From positions 26,555-90,554 of the forward strand of contig NZ_QYTW02000002.1 of NCBI RefSeq assembly GCF_003605405.2: a stretch of 64,000 nt of DNA, given 5' to 3'. This DNA is from Siminovitchia terrae. GTDB lineage: Bacteria > Bacillota > Bacilli > Bacillales > Bacillaceae_C. Made by a program: the position numbers and the translations under genes. Every line of letters starts with the position of its first letter. The stretch's first letter is position 1. Below the pieces are notes generated by a model, which worked only from the letters and a program-made list of their open reading frames with translations, was not told the DNA's origin and did not search any database. Positions 54,877 through 62,910 of the stretch are shown piece by piece.

Positions 54877-54909
54877 GAAGAAGGCAAGAAGTTACAGGCC
54901 TTCTTCTTT
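54877..54909 (+). terminator. Terminator after spoIIID
   Basis: GAAGAAGGC pairs with GCCTTCTTC, then TTTGATTTTT. Good intrinsic terminator. Confidence 0.82.
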
Positions 54910-55101
54910 GATTTTTAAAACTTTGTTTGGCTGCTGCTAAACGTCGATCACCGTTCTTCTCTAAGTCAAAAAACCTAAAGTTTGTCAATCCTTCATTCCT
55001 TTTTGGGGCTCAAGTATGATAAAATATATAATAGCGATATGTGTGTGTTCTCGGAAGTGTACATAATAAAGTTCTAATATATGAAGGTAGGGATAGAAAA
55101 A

Positions 55102-56103
55102 ATGTTTGCAAAGGATATCGGCATTGACTTGGGGACGGCTAATGTTCTGATTCACGTAAAGGGGCAAGGGATCGTTTTGAACGAGCCATCGGTTGTGGCT
55201 ATTGATAAAAATACGAACAAAGTTCTTGCGGTTGGTGAAGAGGCCAGACGTATGGTTGGACGGACACCGGGAAATATCGTAGCCATTCGTCCTTTAAGGG
55301 ATGGAGTCATCGCCGATTTTGATGTTACAGAATCAATGTTGAAGCATTTTATCAATAAATTAAATGTAAAAGGATTCTTATCAAAACCTCGCATTCTTAT
55401 TTGCTGCCCGACGAACATTACGAGTGTTGAACAGAAAGCGATTAAAGAAGCGGCTGAAAAAAGCGGCGGAAAGAAAGTTTACCTTGAAGAAGAGCCTAAG
55501 GTTGCCGCAATCGGTGCGGGAATGGATATTTTTCAGCCGAGTGGAAATATGGTGATTGATATCGGCGGCGGTACTACAGACGTTGCTGTGCTTTCAATGG
55601 GAGATATTGTAACCTCGGCTTCCATTAAGATGGCAGGCGACAGTTTTGACAACGAGATCTTAAACTATGTAAAAAAAGAATACAAGCTGTTGATCGGTGA
55701 AAGAACAGCTGAAAACATTAAAATTAATATCGGGACAGTATTCCCTGATTCCCGTGATGAGGAAATGGAAATACGCGGACGAGATTTGGTTAATGGACTT
55801 CCGCGGACAATCACTGTTACTTCGAAGGAAATAGAAGGGGCTTTACGAGAATCGGTCGATGTTATTGTTCAAGCTGCCAAAAATGTATTGGAAAAAACTC
55901 CTCCTGAGCTTTCCGCAGATATTATTGACAGAGGAGTTATTTTGACAGGTGGCGGAGCGCTCCTTCATGGTATTGATCAATTACTTGTAGAGGAACTGCG
56001 TGTACCTGTCTTGGTAGCAGAAGAGCCAATGGATGCTGTTGCGATCGGGACGGGCATCATGCTGGAGAATATTGATAAAATTGACAGGCGCAGTATAGTT
56101 TAA
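55102..56103 (+). CDS. mbl: MreB-like cell shape protein Mbl
   Basis: Actin-like filament protein that guides cell wall synthesis along the cell. The 333-residue product from ATG 55102 (MFAKDIGIDLGTANVLIHVKG) aligns from the first residue with B. subtilis Mbl. Actin-fold phosphate motifs are GIDLGTANV and VIDIGGGTTDVAV, with an adenosine motif near ILTGGGALLHG. The seven-codon extension to 55081 overlaps the RBS-like GAAGGTAGGGA. Its TAA stop lies in GTTTAAC, the left flank of a family A element. Confidence 0.96.
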   Translation: MFAKDIGIDLGTANVLIHVKGQGIVLNEPSVVAIDKNTNKVLAVGEEARRMVGRTPGNIVAIRPLRDGVIADFDVTESMLKHFINKLNVKGFLSKPRILICCPTNITSVEQKAIKEAAEKSGGKKVYLEEEPKVAAIGAGMDIFQPSGNMVIDIGGGTTDVAVLSMGDIVTSASIKMAGDSFDNEILNYVKKEYKLLIGERTAENIKINIGTVFPDSRDEEMEIRGRDLVNGLPRTITVTSKEIEGALRESVDVIVQAAKNVLEKTPPELSADIIDRGVILTGGGALLHGIDQLLVEELRVPVLVAEEPMDAVAIGTGIMLENIDKIDRRSIV

Positions 56104-56104
56104 C

Positions 56105-56293
56105 TTCATTCAGCAAAAATCTCCCACTTCTGTAAGTGGTGAGATGAATGCATAATGGTATTCCATTCAGTGGGGGTTCAAACCCCGGCTGAATAAAGTT
56201 AAAGTTTCCGGCGGATGCCACAGATTTTCAGAGGAAATTTATCGAGCGAAGCTCGATAAAATCTGGGCGCAAATACGCCAAGGCGCATTTGAT
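56105..56293 (+). repeat. Family A multi-hairpin element, copy A7
   Basis: 189 nt from directly after the mbl stop (TTTAAC) to GGCGCATTTGAT. The flhO ribosome-binding site AAGGGGG begins one base later. Central loop is GAA. The entire mbl-flhO spacer except 15 nt is this element, so it also forms the flhO leader. Confidence 0.87.
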
Positions 56294-56308
56294 AAGGGGG
56301 CATGATCA

Positions 56309-57085
56309 ATGTTAAGAGGCCTTTTTACAGCTGCATCAGGAATGTATGCTTCGCAGCGAAAGACGGAAATGTTAACAAACAATATGGCTAATGCCCAAAC
56401 ACCGGGATATAAAGCAGACCATTCCCATGTACGGGCTTTTCCGGAAATGCTTATTGAGCGGTTTAATGCTGGGAAGAGCCGGACGAGTCAGGTAGGAACC
56501 CTGCATACTGGTGTATATGTTCAGGAGGTTACCCCGCGTTTTATACAGGGGGATACTATTCAAACGGAGCGCTCTACTGACCTCGCACTGTTAGATCGGG
56601 CAGATGGAACTGCTTTTTTTTCAGTGGAACAGAACGGTCAGGTGAGATATACACGAAACGGTAAATTTACAGTCGATCCATCAGGAGTATTAACAACGGA
56701 AAACGGCTGGCCAGTCCTTGATGTGAATGGTAATCAGATTAGGGTAGCTAGCGATGAGTTCGAAGTTGACGAAACCGGCAGGGTTACAGAAAATGGAGAA
56801 CAAGTCGCCCTTTTAGGAATCGTGCTGACAGATAATCCTGAGAATCTTGCTAAAGATGGAGACGGGCTTTTCCGGACGGAAGATGATGCTCAGCTTCCGT
56901 TTGCCCAAAATACTGATTTTACCGTTTCTCAGGGATTTGTTGAGAAATCGAATGTTGATATTACGCGCTCGATGACGGACATGATTACTGCTTACAGAAC
57001 GTTTGAAGCAAATCAAAAAGTTGTTCAAGCTTACGACCGCAGCCTGGACAAAGCAGTTAATGAAGTCGGAAGGGTCAACGGATAG
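56309..57085 (+). CDS. flhO: Flagellar basal-body rod/hook protein FlhO
   Basis: A FlgF/FlgG-family distal rod protein, exported through the flagellar secretion system. The 258-residue product has the N-terminal rod motif (GLFTAASGMYASQRKTEMLTNNMANAQTPGYKAD) and the C-terminal rod helix (MITAYRTFEANQKVVQAYDRSLDKAVNEVG). Order mbl-flhO-flhP matches B. subtilis. ATG 56309 has AAGGGGGCATGATCA upstream, immediately after a family A element. Confidence 0.93.
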   Translation: MLRGLFTAASGMYASQRKTEMLTNNMANAQTPGYKADHSHVRAFPEMLIERFNAGKSRTSQVGTLHTGVYVQEVTPRFIQGDTIQTERSTDLALLDRADGTAFFSVEQNGQVRYTRNGKFTVDPSGVLTTENGWPVLDVNGNQIRVASDEFEVDETGRVTENGEQVALLGIVLTDNPENLAKDGDGLFRTEDDAQLPFAQNTDFTVSQGFVEKSNVDITRSMTDMITAYRTFEANQKVVQAYDRSLDKAVNEVGRVNG

Positions 57086-57098
57086 AGGATGATGAAGA

Positions 57099-57929
57099 GT
57101 GAATAGAACAATGGTAACGGCTGTTAATACACTTGGACAGTTACACAAACAAGTGGATTTGATCGGCCATAACTTGGCAAATGCTGAGACCGCTGGTTAT
57201 AAATCAAGGGAAGCTTCTTTTGCAGACTTAATGGCTCAACAGATTAACAATTATTCTTCCGCCGGCTCAGAAGTTGGCAGGCAGTCACCCCTGGGGATCC
57301 GTCAAAGCCCTGGTGCTAGGATTTCCCAAACAGCGATGCTCTCCAAGCAGGGTTCATTGAAAACAACTGGCCGCCCCCTTGATATTGCTTTTACAAAAGA
57401 GAATCAGTATTTAAAAGTAAGAGTTCAGGAAGACGGCACATCCCAAATCCGGTTTACTCGAAATGGGGAGCTGGATATTGTCAATGCCGGGGATCAATGG
57501 GTGCTTGCAACAAAAGATGGCCATCTGGTCTTAGATGAAAACGACCAAGTGATTACTTTTTCTGGAAAAGTCGAAGAGGTTAAAATGATTCAGCCTGGTA
57601 CCTTGGAAGCAACGATGGATAATGGCCAGAATATCGCATTCCGATTAGGAGTCATCGCTTTAAACAAGCCCCAGTATCTGGAACAGATGGGAAATACGCT
57701 TTTAGGGCTGCCTGATGGTGCGGATAATAATATAAACCAGATTTATTCGGATTTGAACGGAGCCCGAAGGCAGGAGATCTCCCTTCAACAGGGCGTATTG
57801 GAAGCTTCCAATGTTGATATTGGAAAAGAAATGACTGATTTGATGGCTTCCCAGCGCTCGATTCAGTTTCAATCCAGATCCATTACTCTTGCAGACCAAA
57901 TGATGGGTCTGGTTAATGGAATACGTTAA
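57099..57929 (+). CDS. flhP: Flagellar basal-body rod/hook protein FlhP
   Basis: The partner of FlhO in the rod, same family. The 276-residue protein has NTLGQLHKQVDLIGHNLANAETAGYKSRE at the N-terminus and MTDLMASQRSIQFQSRSITLADQMMGLVNG at the C-terminus, forming the coiled-coil D0 part. GTG 57099 follows AGAGGATGATGAAGA; an ATG at 57111 is possible. It ends in CGTTAAC, whose TAA is the stop and whose flank receives a shortened family A element. Confidence 0.92.
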   Translation: MNRTMVTAVNTLGQLHKQVDLIGHNLANAETAGYKSREASFADLMAQQINNYSSAGSEVGRQSPLGIRQSPGARISQTAMLSKQGSLKTTGRPLDIAFTKENQYLKVRVQEDGTSQIRFTRNGELDIVNAGDQWVLATKDGHLVLDENDQVITFSGKVEEVKMIQPGTLEATMDNGQNIAFRLGVIALNKPQYLEQMGNTLLGLPDGADNNINQIYSDLNGARRQEISLQQGVLEASNVDIGKEMTDLMASQRSIQFQSRSITLADQMMGLVNGIR

Positions 57930-57931
57930 CT

Positions 57932-58060
57932 TCATTCAGTGGGGTTCAAACCCCGGCTGAATAAAGGCAAAGCCTCCGGCGGATGCTACAGATTTTCAGA
58001 GGAAATATATCGAGCAAGCTCGATAAAATCTGGGCGCAAATACGCCAAGGCGCATTTGAT
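57932..58060 (+). repeat. Family A element, copy A8 (internally deleted)
   Basis: 129 nt. It joins the left-end TTCATTCAG directly to TGGGGTTCAAACCCCGG. The first hairpin and about 55 nt between the two CATTCAG repeats are missing. The rest, to GGCGCATTTGAT, is complete, with central loop AA. Deletion between the short direct repeats explains it. Confidence 0.85.
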
Positions 58061-58101
58061 TTTTCTACGTTCATTCAAACGGCCAAAAGGAGTTCTTTTC
58101 T

Positions 58102-58380
58102 ATGTCAGCTAAATTTATCAGCAAAGATCAATCCAAGACACATGAGCAAATGGATAAAAAGCGAAACAAAGAAAAAAATACGGAAGAGTCTTTAAAAAGG
58201 ATCAAAGTTAGGCTCATCCCCATTTGGCTGAGGGTTTTGATTGTTATTTTTTTAACCGCCGTCAGTTTAATTGCCGGCGTCGTGACAGGATACGCTGTTA
58301 TAGGTAATGGAAAACCGCAAGATGCCTTAAAAAAAGAAACATGGACTCATATTGTTGATCTTGTAAATAAAGAAAAGTAA
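58102..58380 (+). CDS. EpuA-like single-pass membrane protein
   Basis: A small protein of the EpuA family (PF11772), often listed as an RNA polymerase beta subunit because of a naming artefact, which its sequence does not support. The 92-residue product has a basic cytoplasmic part (about 1-45), one membrane helix ([26 protein letters not shown]), and a short outside tail. ATG 58102 has AAAAGGAG upstream. It follows flhP and precedes fabZ. Role unknown. Confidence 0.82.
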   Translation: MSAKFISKDQSKTHEQMDKKRNKEKNTEESLKRIKVRLIPIWLRVLIVIFLTAVSLIAGVVTGYAVIGNGKPQDALKKETWTHIVDLVNKEK

Positions 58381-58401
58381 AGGCTGTCTCAGCCTTTTCT
58401 T
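58380..58401 (+). terminator. Terminator before fabZ
   Basis: AAAGGCTG pairs with CAGCCTTT and is followed by TCTTACTATTT. Short stem, moderate T-richness. Confidence 0.65.
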
Positions 58402-58429
58402 ACTATTTATTGTTCTGGGGGAATGAATC

Positions 58430-58855
58430 ATGATGGATATTCAGCAAATTAAAGAAATTATACCGCACCGTTACCCTTTTTTACTCGTTGACCGGATTCT
58501 TGAAATCGAGGAAGGCAAGCGGGCTGTTGGATTGAAAAATGTAACAGCAAATGAGGAATTTTTCAATGGACATTTTCCGGATTATCCAGTTATGCCTGGA
58601 GTTTTGATTGTTGAGGCGCTTGCGCAAGTGGGAGCAGTGGCCATGCTAAAAAGAGAAGAAAATCGGGGCAAGCTTGCGTTTTTCGCAGGAATTGATAAAT
58701 GCCGTTTCAAGCGGCAGGTTAAGCCAGGCGACCAGCTTCATTTAGAAGTGGAAATTGTTCGCGTGAAAGGCCCGATGGGCAAAGGAAAAGGAATCGCCCG
58801 TGTGGGTGAGGAGATTGTATGTGAAACAGAAATCATGTTTGCAATTGGGGAATAA
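58430..58855 (+). CDS. fabZ: 3-hydroxyacyl-[acyl-carrier-protein] dehydratase FabZ
   Basis: Removes water from 3-hydroxyacyl-ACP in type II fatty acid synthesis. The 141-residue hot-dog-fold protein has [12 protein letters not shown], catalytic His48 in [13 protein letters not shown], and Glu62 in IVEALAQ, near-identical to B. subtilis YwpB. ATG 58430 or the adjacent ATG 58433 may be used; GGGGGAATG lies upstream. Confidence 0.95.
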   Translation: MMDIQQIKEIIPHRYPFLLVDRILEIEEGKRAVGLKNVTANEEFFNGHFPDYPVMPGVLIVEALAQVGAVAMLKREENRGKLAFFAGIDKCRFKRQVKPGDQLHLEVEIVRVKGPMGKGKGIARVGEEIVCETEIMFAIGE

Positions 58856-59033
58856 TGGATAAAGATGATTGTAAAAGCGGATTGATGGAAAACAACGAAA
58901 AAAAATTGAAGAATTTTGGAGGATTTGGGAAAGCTAAGTTCAGACCAATAAGGTCCAATACAAACGGAAATTGGCAATAGCCGATCTTACCCACAAGAAG
59001 TGGGCCTAACAAAATCTGAAAGGAGCTTACCAA

Positions 59034-59276
59034 ATGAATCCAAAACCTCGAAAAATCATTGGAGCTATCGCCTTGTCATCTTTGCTTTTTGCAGGATGCG
59101 CAAATAATAATCCAGAGCCGCCACCGCCAAATGACAATGTTCAGGACAACAATGGTATCAATGATAACAATGGTTTGAATAACGACAATAATCTGGACAA
59201 CAATAACGGAGTCAATACGGATAACAATGATTTAGACAACAATAATAATCGTATGGATGAAGACGATAATAAATAA
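59034..59276 (+). CDS. Small lipoprotein with Asn/Asp-rich tail
   Basis: I do not recognise a characterised family. From ATG 59034 (AAAGGAG upstream) the 80-residue product starts with a lipoprotein signal (IIGAIALSSLLFAGC, lipobox LFAGC). The rest is low-complexity: PEPPPPND, then repeated NN/DN units such as NGINDNNGLNNDNN. It is likely a secreted, disordered, lipid-anchored tail. A bidirectional terminator follows. Confidence 0.7.
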   Translation: MNPKPRKIIGAIALSSLLFAGCANNNPEPPPPNDNVQDNNGINDNNGLNNDNNLDNNNGVNTDNNDLDNNNNRMDEDDNK

Positions 59277-59301
59277 AAAGCGGGGCTTCCCGCTTTTTTT
59301 T
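59276..59301. terminator. Bidirectional terminator, lipoprotein / ywpF
   Basis: AAAAGCGGG pairs with CCCGCTTTT, with TTTTTT on the plus strand and T-rich on the minus. It serves the convergent lipoprotein gene (+) and ywpF (-). Confidence 0.88.
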
Positions 59302-59728
59302 ATTCCTTGGTAACAAGCTGTTTCATTCTTATTCTTGCCTTAAATTCGTTCAATAGTTTTTCTCCGCTAAATCCTTCTTTTATCAAATCGTCCAGCAGCA
59401 ATTCTAAGTATTCGTTCCGGCGCTTGCTCAGACGACCTGTAAATAAAACGCTAATGTGGTCTTTTACGGGTCTGATGGAATGAATTGAAACGGTGAAAGG
59501 GGCAGGGTCGTTGGCTGCATGGGTAATAATCACTCGAATTTCGAATGGTTCTCTTTTTTCATAAATAGACTTGAAATACGATTGAAATTTGTTATCGACA
59601 TAAGCCTCAATGATCCAGCTTCCTTCTTCATTCTCTTTATTGATAATCAATCCGTCGGTAAGTGGAATATTTTTTGCCTCATGTTGATCACCGAGTATTT
59701 GCAGGGCTACGATTTTAAATGTTTTCAA
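59300..59728 (-). CDS. ywpF: YwpF-like protein
   Basis: A conserved Bacillus protein of unknown function in the same place as B. subtilis ywpF, next to ssbB. The 142-residue product begins MKTFKIVALQILGD and has mostly beta-type alternation, no signal or membrane segment, and a basic end ARIRMKQLVTKE. On the minus strand the ATG is preceded by GGAGGAG. Confidence 0.82.
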   Translation of the reverse strand: MKTFKIVALQILGDQHEAKNIPLTDGLIINKENEEGSWIIEAYVDNKFQSYFKSIYEKREPFEIRVIITHAANDPAPFTVSIHSIRPVKDHISVLFTGRLSKRRNEYLELLLDDLIKEGFSGEKLLNEFKARIRMKQLVTKE

Positions 59729-59934
59729 ATCGAGTCTCCTCCATATGTTCTTTTTTAAAGTATATCATTTTCTCAATTCTTCTTCATAGCTATATGAGAA
59801 GCTTTTATTCGACATACTTTTTCAAAGTTTGATCTTTTTTAATCACTTTCAAGATTCTTTTATAAACACAAAAAAACATTAAAAATTGAAATTTAATTAA
59901 CGAACTGTTTACTTTTTAAAAGCATTCCTTGAGG

Positions 59935-59947
59935 AAAAATGATTTTT
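59935..59947 (+). promoter_or_regulatory. Candidate ComK AT-box upstream of ssbB
   Basis: AAAAATGATTTTT matches the AT-box AAAA-N5-TTTT exactly. A second half 18 bp upstream (59904-59916) keeps TTTT but not AAAA. ComK needs two boxes, so this is only suggestive; ssbB is a competence gene in B. subtilis. A TATAAG -10-like sequence lies about 28 nt downstream. Confidence 0.35.
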
Positions 59948-60011
59948 GTGGATTTTACATCATGAAGCTTCGCTTATAAGATATAGGTACTAAACAAAAA
60001 GGGGTGATCAA

Positions 60012-60374
60012 TTGATAAATCAGGTAACGTTGGTTGGGAGGCTGACGAAAGATCCGGAGCTTCGTTACACAGTAGAAGGAAAGGCGGTATTGAATATTAC
60101 CCTAGCACTTAACCGCCATTATCGAAATGCCCAGGGTGAATTCGATGCAGACTTTGTGCTTTGTACACTTTGGAACAAAGTTGCTGAAAATACAGCTAAG
60201 TATTGCAGCAAAGGTTCCATAGTTGGAATCATGGGAAGAATACAAACCAGAAATTATGAAAACCATGATGGAAAAAGAGTTTATGTTACCGAAGTCATTG
60301 CCGTTTCAGTGAAATTCATGGGAGGGCGAACAAAAGATGAAAGGCCTGCTGTTTCGAGTCAGCCCGCAGGCTAA
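60012..60374 (+). CDS. ssbB: Single-stranded DNA-binding protein SsbB
   Basis: Protects single-stranded DNA, in B. subtilis mainly during natural transformation. The 120-residue protein has one OB fold (INQVTLVGRLTKDPELRYT, RHYRNAQGEFDADFV, VGIMGRIQTRNYENHDGKRVYVTEV). It ends right after the domain, without the acidic IPF/DDLPF tip of the housekeeping SSB, which identifies the short competence type (YwpH). TTG 60012 follows AAGGGGTGATC. Confidence 0.92.
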   Translation: MINQVTLVGRLTKDPELRYTVEGKAVLNITLALNRHYRNAQGEFDADFVLCTLWNKVAENTAKYCSKGSIVGIMGRIQTRNYENHDGKRVYVTEVIAVSVKFMGGRTKDERPAVSSQPAG

Positions 60375-60387
60375 GGGAGGTGAATAT

Positions 60388-60579
60388 TTGAGAAGAGCTG
60401 CTCATCAAGGTGATTCGCTGGAACTTCTTGTCAGTGACCTCATTTTCAAGCTCGGAAAAGCAAATCAGCAAATCCACTCTTTATCCCAACGGGTCCATCA
60501 ACTTGAACTTCTCTTAAATCAACAGACACCCGAACATCTTTCTTCAACAAAAACGTACGACCTTCTAGAGAAACATTAA
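60388..60579 (+). CDS. Small helical/coiled-coil protein downstream of ssbB
   Basis: I do not recognise the family. A 63-residue product from TTG 60388, which follows AAGGGAGGTG. A start at 60337 inside ssbB would also be in frame but lacks an RBS. It is Leu/Gln-rich with heptads (LELLVSDLIFKLGKANQQIHSLSQRVHQLELLLNQQ), so a short coiled coil is likely. It lies 13 nt after ssbB and is probably co-transcribed. Confidence 0.6.
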   Translation: MRRAAHQGDSLELLVSDLIFKLGKANQQIHSLSQRVHQLELLLNQQTPEHLSSTKTYDLLEKH

Positions 60580-60648
60580 TCCTTTCAAAAATCAGCCTCA
60601 AAAAACCGAATTTATTGTACCCTCGTTAGGCCACCTCAAAAATAGAGG

Positions 60649-60677
60649 ACCAGCTATGATTTGGCTGGTCTTTTTTG
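60649..60677 (+). terminator. Terminator after ssbB operon
   Basis: GACCAGC pairs with GCTGGTC around a loop of about nine bases, then TTTTTT. Strong intrinsic terminator. Confidence 0.88.
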
Positions 60678-61272
60678 GGGAAATGTTAATTCAAATCCTC
60701 GGAGCTGCATATGAATTGAAAGCTGCAAAGGACGTAAAACAATAGCTGTTTATCTAGCGTTTGGTGTGTTTGTTGTAGCGCTGCTGTCATTTAACAACAA
60801 AAACTAATCCCCACCCTTGAATTTGGGCCCAAGTGGATTATTTCTGTCCGCTACCACTTCAGATGTTTTTAATGTATTCATTACTAATAGTAGATTGGTT
60901 ACTTTTTTAAGGAGAAACAAAACACAAAAGAGTGAACGGTTTGTTTTCAGTATGGAGCTTCAACAAACCGACTATTTTCACTGAGTATGCTCGTTTCTGT
61001 GATTCGGCCAACCGAGCCCTCGAAAAAGTGCCCTTTATCCAGGATCATCCTTCTTTGTATCTCTTAATTGCGTAACTTGGCTAAGGGCGGCGAAAAGGCA
61101 AAGAAAACCAAGTAGGCTAACAGGCACTCACAAAACTGAATAACGCTCTTCAACTGCCACTAAGTCATGGGATTTTCCTGATTTCCTAATGCTTTTCTGA
61201 CAAATCGGCTACAGAGATAAAGCCAACCCTTGACTTCGTTTACGTCAACATTGCCTCAAAGAGTAATGATCC
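60678..61272. other. Gene-poor stretch between ssbB operon and alkaline phosphatase
   Basis: No full gene is supported. At about 60716-60808 a frame ends RKTIAVYLAFGVFVVALLS followed by FNNKN and a stop. This looks like a small membrane peptide or remnant, but the only possible start is ATT. An imperfect hairpin (TAATCC...GGATTA) follows at 60807-60841. From 60900 to 61272 nothing recognisable was seen. Confidence 0.45.
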
Positions 61273-62802
61273 TTAGAGCAGAGGAATCCAGAAATCCTTA
61301 CCATTATAGATGACAATTCCTGGCAGTGTCTCTTTTTGTCCATTAACCATTCGGATATTTTGGTTGGCGGGATATTCAATGGTTCTTCCGTTGTTTTCAG
61401 CTATGAAGCTGGCTTGTTTGTTTTTATTTATCTTTATTTTCGTTTTATATCCCATTTTTACAAAATGCTCCTGAGCAGGCACAAACTTTCTATTTGTAAG
61501 TTCAGAAAGTGGGGGAAGGTTCAGATGTTTGATGACATATTCAGGTAGATCCGTATTATTTATGAGGCCCTGCGGTTTATGCAAAACTCCTTTACCACCA
61601 TAGCTGTATAGAAAGACGTCTTCACCTGAATGCCCGCGGGTAGTGAAACCCAAATGAGCCCGATTAGCCATCAACTGAACCATCGCTTTTTCTATGTCCT
61701 TCTCTTTTTTTATCTGTTGTATCTGAGCTTTTGAAAGATCATCCAGGCCGTAGCTTTTTAAGACTTCTTTAATATTTGATCTGTTTTCCTTTAATTGAGA
61801 TAGAGCACCTGTCACAGAAAGGGATGCTTTTTTTAAAGGCTCTGTGAACTGCTCCGGCGGTGTTTGCGGGTACGTTTTATCCGTCTGCCTGTTTCCCATT
61901 GTCAACCCGCTGTTGCCATGGTCTGTGACAGCGATCAGAAGGGTGTTCTGGTCTGTCTTTGCAAATTGTAGAGCTTCTTTAACAGCATCATCAAATGCCA
62001 GGACCTCGCTGACCATTCCTACCGGGTCATTTTTATGACCGGCAAAATCAACTTTACTCCCTTCAATAAAGAGAAGAAAACCATTGGAATTTTGATTGAG
62101 AGTTTGTAAAGCTTTTTTGGTCATCTCGGCTAGGGAAGGCTGTTCAGGATGCAGCTTTTCTCTATCAAAATCATACGCCATATCTTCTTCAGAAAAAAAT
62201 CCGTGAAGCTGCAATCCGTATGAATTCATCATTTCTTTTTTTGTAGAAATAGAGCTCGGGAGAAATGAATACTTTTTTCCGCCGCCAAGCATGACATCGA
62301 TATTTTGGTGAGCCTGTTGAAAGCCAATTTCCTTCATTTGGTGCCGACTATTAGAGTGCGCCGAAAAAGCGGCAGGTGTAGCATGTTGAACAGGAGCCGT
62401 TGCGATGATTCCTGTTGCTAATCCTTTCTCTTTTGCAGCCTCCAAAACGTTTGCGACCGGACGGCCTCTGCGTTCTCCTTCTTTTTCATTAACAGGAACC
62501 ATTCCAATAAAATCAACAGTTGTTTTATGTCCGGTGGCCATTGCAGTCGCAGCCGCTGCTGAATCCGTAATGGCTGAACGCAGAGAATAAGTATGGACTC
62601 CGCCTGTCAAAATTTGATCCAATGCAAGTGGCTTGCCTTTGTAATGTCTAGCCAATGTAACGACGTCTGAATTTGTTCCGTCCATCACCATGAAGATGAC
62701 ATTCTTTCTGCTGACTTCGCCAAGAACAGCCTCGGCGTTATGGGGCATAATAAAAGTAAAAGAATATATAAGAACCGCAATGATTATCTTTTTGAACATC
62801 AT
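61273..62802 (-). CDS. Alkaline phosphatase, secreted
   Basis: Releases phosphate from organic phosphomonoesters outside the cell. The 509-residue protein has a signal peptide (FKKIIIAVLIYSFTFIMPHNAEA). The PhoA-family domain has VMDGTNSD (metal Asp), the phosphorylated Ser in ITDSAAAATAMATGHKT, FIEGSKVDFAGH, VTDHGNSG and TRGHSGEDV. About 90 C-terminal residues after VIKHLNLPPLSEL form an extra domain (IEYPANQNIRMVNGQKETLPGI) not part of the core. ATG 62802 or 62799, GGAGGT upstream. No PhoP box recognised upstream. Confidence 0.9.
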   Translation of the reverse strand: MMFKKIIIAVLIYSFTFIMPHNAEAVLGEVSRKNVIFMVMDGTNSDVVTLARHYKGKPLALDQILTGGVHTYSLRSAITDSAAAATAMATGHKTTVDFIGMVPVNEKEGERRGRPVANVLEAAKEKGLATGIIATAPVQHATPAAFSAHSNSRHQMKEIGFQQAHQNIDVMLGGGKKYSFLPSSISTKKEMMNSYGLQLHGFFSEEDMAYDFDREKLHPEQPSLAEMTKKALQTLNQNSNGFLLFIEGSKVDFAGHKNDPVGMVSEVLAFDDAVKEALQFAKTDQNTLLIAVTDHGNSGLTMGNRQTDKTYPQTPPEQFTEPLKKASLSVTGALSQLKENRSNIKEVLKSYGLDDLSKAQIQQIKKEKDIEKAMVQLMANRAHLGFTTRGHSGEDVFLYSYGGKGVLHKPQGLINNTDLPEYVIKHLNLPPLSELTNRKFVPAQEHFVKMGYKTKIKINKNKQASFIAENNGRTIEYPANQNIRMVNGQKETLPGIVIYNGKDFWIPLL

Positions 62803-62870
62803 TTACCTCCAAGTTATACTGAATGCTCTTATTATTGGAGGGAAAAATGAATTTATTCGAGGTCGAAAAT

Positions 62871-62906
62871 AAAAAACCGCAACGCCTGTTTCTGCGTTGC
62901 GGTTTT
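62871..62906 (-). terminator. Terminator after the LysM hydrolase gene
   Basis: Read on the minus strand, AAAACCGCAACGC pairs with GCGTTGCGGTTTT, followed by TTATTTTC. Very stable 13-bp stem placed 5 nt after the stop of the LysM-P60 gene. Confidence 0.9.
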
Positions 62907-62910
62907 CTGT

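Noticed and set aside
62803-62870. PhoP box before alkaline phosphatase
   Set aside because: No repeated TTAACA-type hexamers with 4-6 bp spacing were found in the short upstream region.
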